Source of the DNA: Clostridia bacterium
GTDB lineage: Bacteria; Bacillota; Clostridia; Oscillospirales; CAG-272
DNA: 8,273 nucleotides
NCBI GenBank assembly: GCA_017457465.1
Contig: JAFTHJ010000223.1
Location: forward strand, 1-8,273
Direction of reading: 5' to 3'
A program made the position numbers and the translations under genes. Shown here one piece after another: positions 5,999 through 8,273 of the stretch. How positions within the stretch are numbered: position 1 is the stretch's first letter; every line of letters starts with the position of its first letter. The notes beneath the pieces were generated by a model. The model had not been told where the DNA came from and did no database searches. It saw only the letters and a program-made list of their open reading frames with translations.

Positions 5999-7765
5999 AT
6001 GGCATTTGACGCAGGTATGCTTACATGCACATTAAGCGAAATCAGAAAAACGGCTCTCGGCGCGAGAATAGAAAAGGTATACCAACCCGAGAAGGACGAA
6101 ATAATTCTTCAGATGCGAAGCTATGAGGGCGGTAAGCGTCTGCTTATAAACGCGGGTTCAAATAACCCGCGAATAGGCTTCAGCACACTCCCAAAGGAAA
6201 ATCCGCAGAACCCGCCTATGTTCTGTATGTTGCTTCGCAAATATCTTCAGGGCGCAAAGCTTGTATCGGTCACACAGGCGGATTTTGACAGAATCGCCTT
6301 TCTCGAGTTTGAAACAAGAGATGAAATGGGCTTTGATTGCACCAGATTTCTTATCGCCGAGCTGATGGGAAAATACAGTAATCTTATCTTCGCCGATGAA
6401 AACAAAAAAATAATATCGGCTCTGAAAACCGCCGACTTCTCACTTGATTCGGCGCGTCAGCTCCTTGCGGGAGGACTTTATTCCCTGCCCTCGCTCGGAG
6501 ACAAGATAAGCCCACTCGGTATTGACGAGAGCGGATTTGAAGTTCTGCTTGAAAACGCCCCCGCGGGTATTTCGGCAGACAAATTCATCACTCGCACATT
6601 CTCGGGCATATCCGCCGCCGTGGCAAGAGAGATAGCTTTCAGAGCAACGGGAAAGACAGATACCGCTCTTGCCGACTGTATTCCGAGGCTGCTGAAGACA
6701 GAATTTTTTAACCTCACAGACACAATAAAATCAGAGAACTTCACCCCCACACTGATATGTGACGAAAAAAAGCTCGTGGAGTATTCCTTTATTCCTCTCA
6801 CACAATACGGCGCCTTTGAAATCAAGGAGCTCGAGAGTGCCGGACAGCTTCTTGACACTTATTTTGACAGCCGTGACCGTGAGATTCGTGTCCGTCAAAG
6901 AGCCTCGGATATTCTCCGTCTGCTTACAAACGCCGAAGCGAGAATACTCAAAAAGCTTGTGCTTCAGAAGTCGGAGCTTATCGAGTGCGAAAGGGGCGCT
7001 GTTTATAAAAAGTACGGCGACCTGATAACCGCGAATATATACCGTCTCTCGCGCGGCGACAGACTCGTTCATCTCGAGGACTATGAATCTATGAACGATA
7101 ACGGCGAATTCGAGATGCTCGAAATAGAGCTTGACACCCGTCTCTCTCCCTCGGCAAACGCCCAAAGATATTATAAAAAATACAACAAGACCAAAACAGC
7201 CAAAACCGAACTCGCGAAGCAGATACAGCTGGGCGAGGAGGAGCTTGAATATATCTATACGGTATTCGACGCCCTCACTCGTGCCGAAACGCCGACCGAC
7301 CTCGCCGAGATACGCGACGAGCTTTACTGCGCGGGATATGCCTCGAAAATGAAGGGCTACAACGAACGCGACAAGAAAAGCAAGAGCTGTTCGTCATATA
7401 TGCAGTTTGTAACCGACGACGGAATGAGTGTGCTCTGCGGCAAGAATAACTCCCAAAACGACCATATCACGCACCGTGTAGCGGCAAAGCTTGATTACTG
7501 GTTCCACGCGAAAAACACCCCAGGCTCTCACGTAATTCTCGTAACCGAGGGCCGTGAGCCGACAGACCTCGACTTCACTCAAGCCGCGCAGATAGCCGCT
7601 TTCCACTCAAAGGCAGAGGGACAGAATATAGCGGTGGATTACACCCTTGCGAAAAATGTCAAAAAGCCCACAGGGGCAAAGCCCGGATTCGTTATCTATC
7701 ATACGAATTACACGGCGTATGTCACACCCGACGCAGAAAAAATCGCATCTATGCGAAAAAAATAA
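5999..7765 (+). CDS. rqcH: RqcH, NFACT-family ribosome quality control protein (Rqc2 homologue)
   Basis: RqcH binds 50S subunits obstructed by peptidyl-tRNA and recruits tRNA-Ala to extend the stalled chain with alanine, a degradation tag. The 588-residue protein is close in length to the Bacillus subtilis one. The NFACT-N domain (about 1-165) carries D97-R98 in ADFDRIAF, the same residue numbers reported as essential for tailing in B. subtilis, followed by ELMGKYSN (121-128). A helix-hairpin-helix-like region follows at about 170-235, and a charged helical/coiled-coil middle at about 280-450 with the family stretch LSPSANAQRYYKKYNK (382-397). The NFACT-R domain (about 465-580) has the hallmark DYWFHAKNTPGSHV (499-512). 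Older annotation calls such proteins fibronectin-binding (FbpA). The ATG has GAAAGG 9 bases upstream. I see no convincing promoter in 5840-5916, so it may be read through from the HAD gene across the hairpin. It is followed closely by a ThuA-like gene. Confidence 0.96.
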   Translation: MAFDAGMLTCTLSEIRKTALGARIEKVYQPEKDEIILQMRSYEGGKRLLINAGSNNPRIGFSTLPKENPQNPPMFCMLLRKYLQGAKLVSVTQADFDRIAFLEFETRDEMGFDCTRFLIAELMGKYSNLIFADENKKIISALKTADFSLDSARQLLAGGLYSLPSLGDKISPLGIDESGFEVLLENAPAGISADKFITRTFSGISAAVAREIAFRATGKTDTALADCIPRLLKTEFFNLTDTIKSENFTPTLICDEKKLVEYSFIPLTQYGAFEIKELESAGQLLDTYFDSRDREIRVRQRASDILRLLTNAEARILKKLVLQKSELIECERGAVYKKYGDLITANIYRLSRGDRLVHLEDYESMNDNGEFEMLEIELDTRLSPSANAQRYYKKYNKTKTAKTELAKQIQLGEEELEYIYTVFDALTRAETPTDLAEIRDELYCAGYASKMKGYNERDKKSKSCSSYMQFVTDDGMSVLCGKNNSQNDHITHRVAAKLDYWFHAKNTPGSHVILVTEGREPTDLDFTQAAQIAAFHSKAEGQNIAVDYTLAKNVKKPTGAKPGFVIYHTNYTAYVTPDAEKIASMRKK

Positions 7766-7791
7766 CAGCTTATACAAGAGGAGAACAAATT

Positions 7792-8273
7792 ATGATACGC
7801 GTACTTGTATGGAATGAATTTTTTCACGAAAAAACAGAGGAAGCCGTCAAGGCGATATATCCCGACGGTCTTCACAAGACAATCGCTGAATTTCTTTCAA
7901 CAGACGAAGAAATAGAGGTCAAAACCGCAACACTTGACGACGAAAATTGCGGCATAAGCAAGGAAATACTCGACGAGACAGATGTCCTTATCTGGTGGGG
8001 ACATATGCGCCACAAACTCGTCCCCGATGAGGTTGCTACGCTCGTTAAAGAAGCCGTACTTGACGGTATGGGCGCAATTTTCCTTCACTCGGCACACCAT
8101 TCAAAGCCGTTCAAGGCGCTCCTTGGAACATCCTGTAATCTGACTTGGCGCGAGTCGGGTGACAGCGAGGTGCTTTGGGTAATCGAGCCCTCTCACCCTA
8201 TAACGAGAGATATCGATAGATTTTTCGTCCTTGAGCACGAGGAGACATACGGTGAGCCTTTCACCATTCCCAC
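7792..8273 (+). CDS. ThuA-like protein, 3' end outside the window
   Basis: The reading frame stays open for 160 codons to the edge, so this is a partial gene. The sequence fits the ThuA family (class I glutamine amidotransferase-like fold, named for Rhizobium trehalose utilisation): start MIRVLVWNEF, WWGHMRH (68-74), AIFLHSAHHSKPF (95-107), WRESGDSEVLW (119-129), PSHPITRDID (133-142) and HEETYGEPF (149-157). ThuA-type proteins are associated with sugar (trehalose, disaccharide) metabolism, but their chemistry is poorly defined, and this copy's role cannot be read from the fragment. AGAGGAG (7777-7783) lies 8 bases before the ATG, a strong site. The 26-base gap after rqcH, with no terminator, suggests co-transcription. 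The remaining portion, including most of the C-terminal half, is missing from view. Confidence 0.85.
   Translation, partial: MIRVLVWNEFFHEKTEEAVKAIYPDGLHKTIAEFLSTDEEIEVKTATLDDENCGISKEILDETDVLIWWGHMRHKLVPDEVATLVKEAVLDGMGAIFLHSAHHSKPFKALLGTSCNLTWRESGDSEVLWVIEPSHPITRDIDRFFVLEHEETYGEPFTIP

Overview
The window reads as a chromosomal segment of a Gram-positive, low-to-moderate GC bacterium of the Clostridia (Bacillota). The reasons are a Cys-rich alanyl-tRNA synthetase of the type common in Firmicutes, a type II (CoaW-like) pantothenate kinase, an RqcH/NFACT protein, strong purine-rich ribosome binding sites, and near-consensus housekeeping promoters with 17-base spacers. A gut Oscillospirales-type host is an impression from the style of the intergenic GC-rich hairpins; it is not proven. 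I see no rRNA, tRNA, CRISPR array, transposase or phage gene.

Layout. Positions 68-1096 (+) encode an unrecognised two-helix membrane protein with an Arg/Gly/Phe-rich N-terminal tail, closed by a perfect hairpin terminator (1101-1143). Facing it on the minus strand is alaS (1275-3917), whose consensus promoter lies at 3967-3995. Upstream of alaS on the same strand is a type II pantothenate kinase gene (4017-4862). Its promoter region (4922-4964) is shared, with interleaved -35 boxes, with a divergent HAD-IIA phosphatase gene (5012-5839, +). Then follow a GC-rich hairpin element (5917-5979), the ribosome quality-control gene rqcH (5999-7765, +), and, 26 bases further on, the start of a ThuA-like gene that runs off the right edge (7792-8273, +).

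How the genes may work together. Most of the window is housekeeping. AlaRS charges tRNA-Ala, and RqcH uses tRNA-Ala to add alanine tails to stalled nascent chains, so two parts of one pathway lie within about 6 kb, though in different transcription units. The kinase and the HAD phosphatase are transcribed from opposed, physically overlapping promoters, which could make their initiation mutually exclusive. No gap between genes exceeds about 180 bases. Nothing here is clearly a new multi-gene system. The least explained items are the tailed membrane protein, the overlapping divergent promoters, and two look-alike intergenic hairpin elements.
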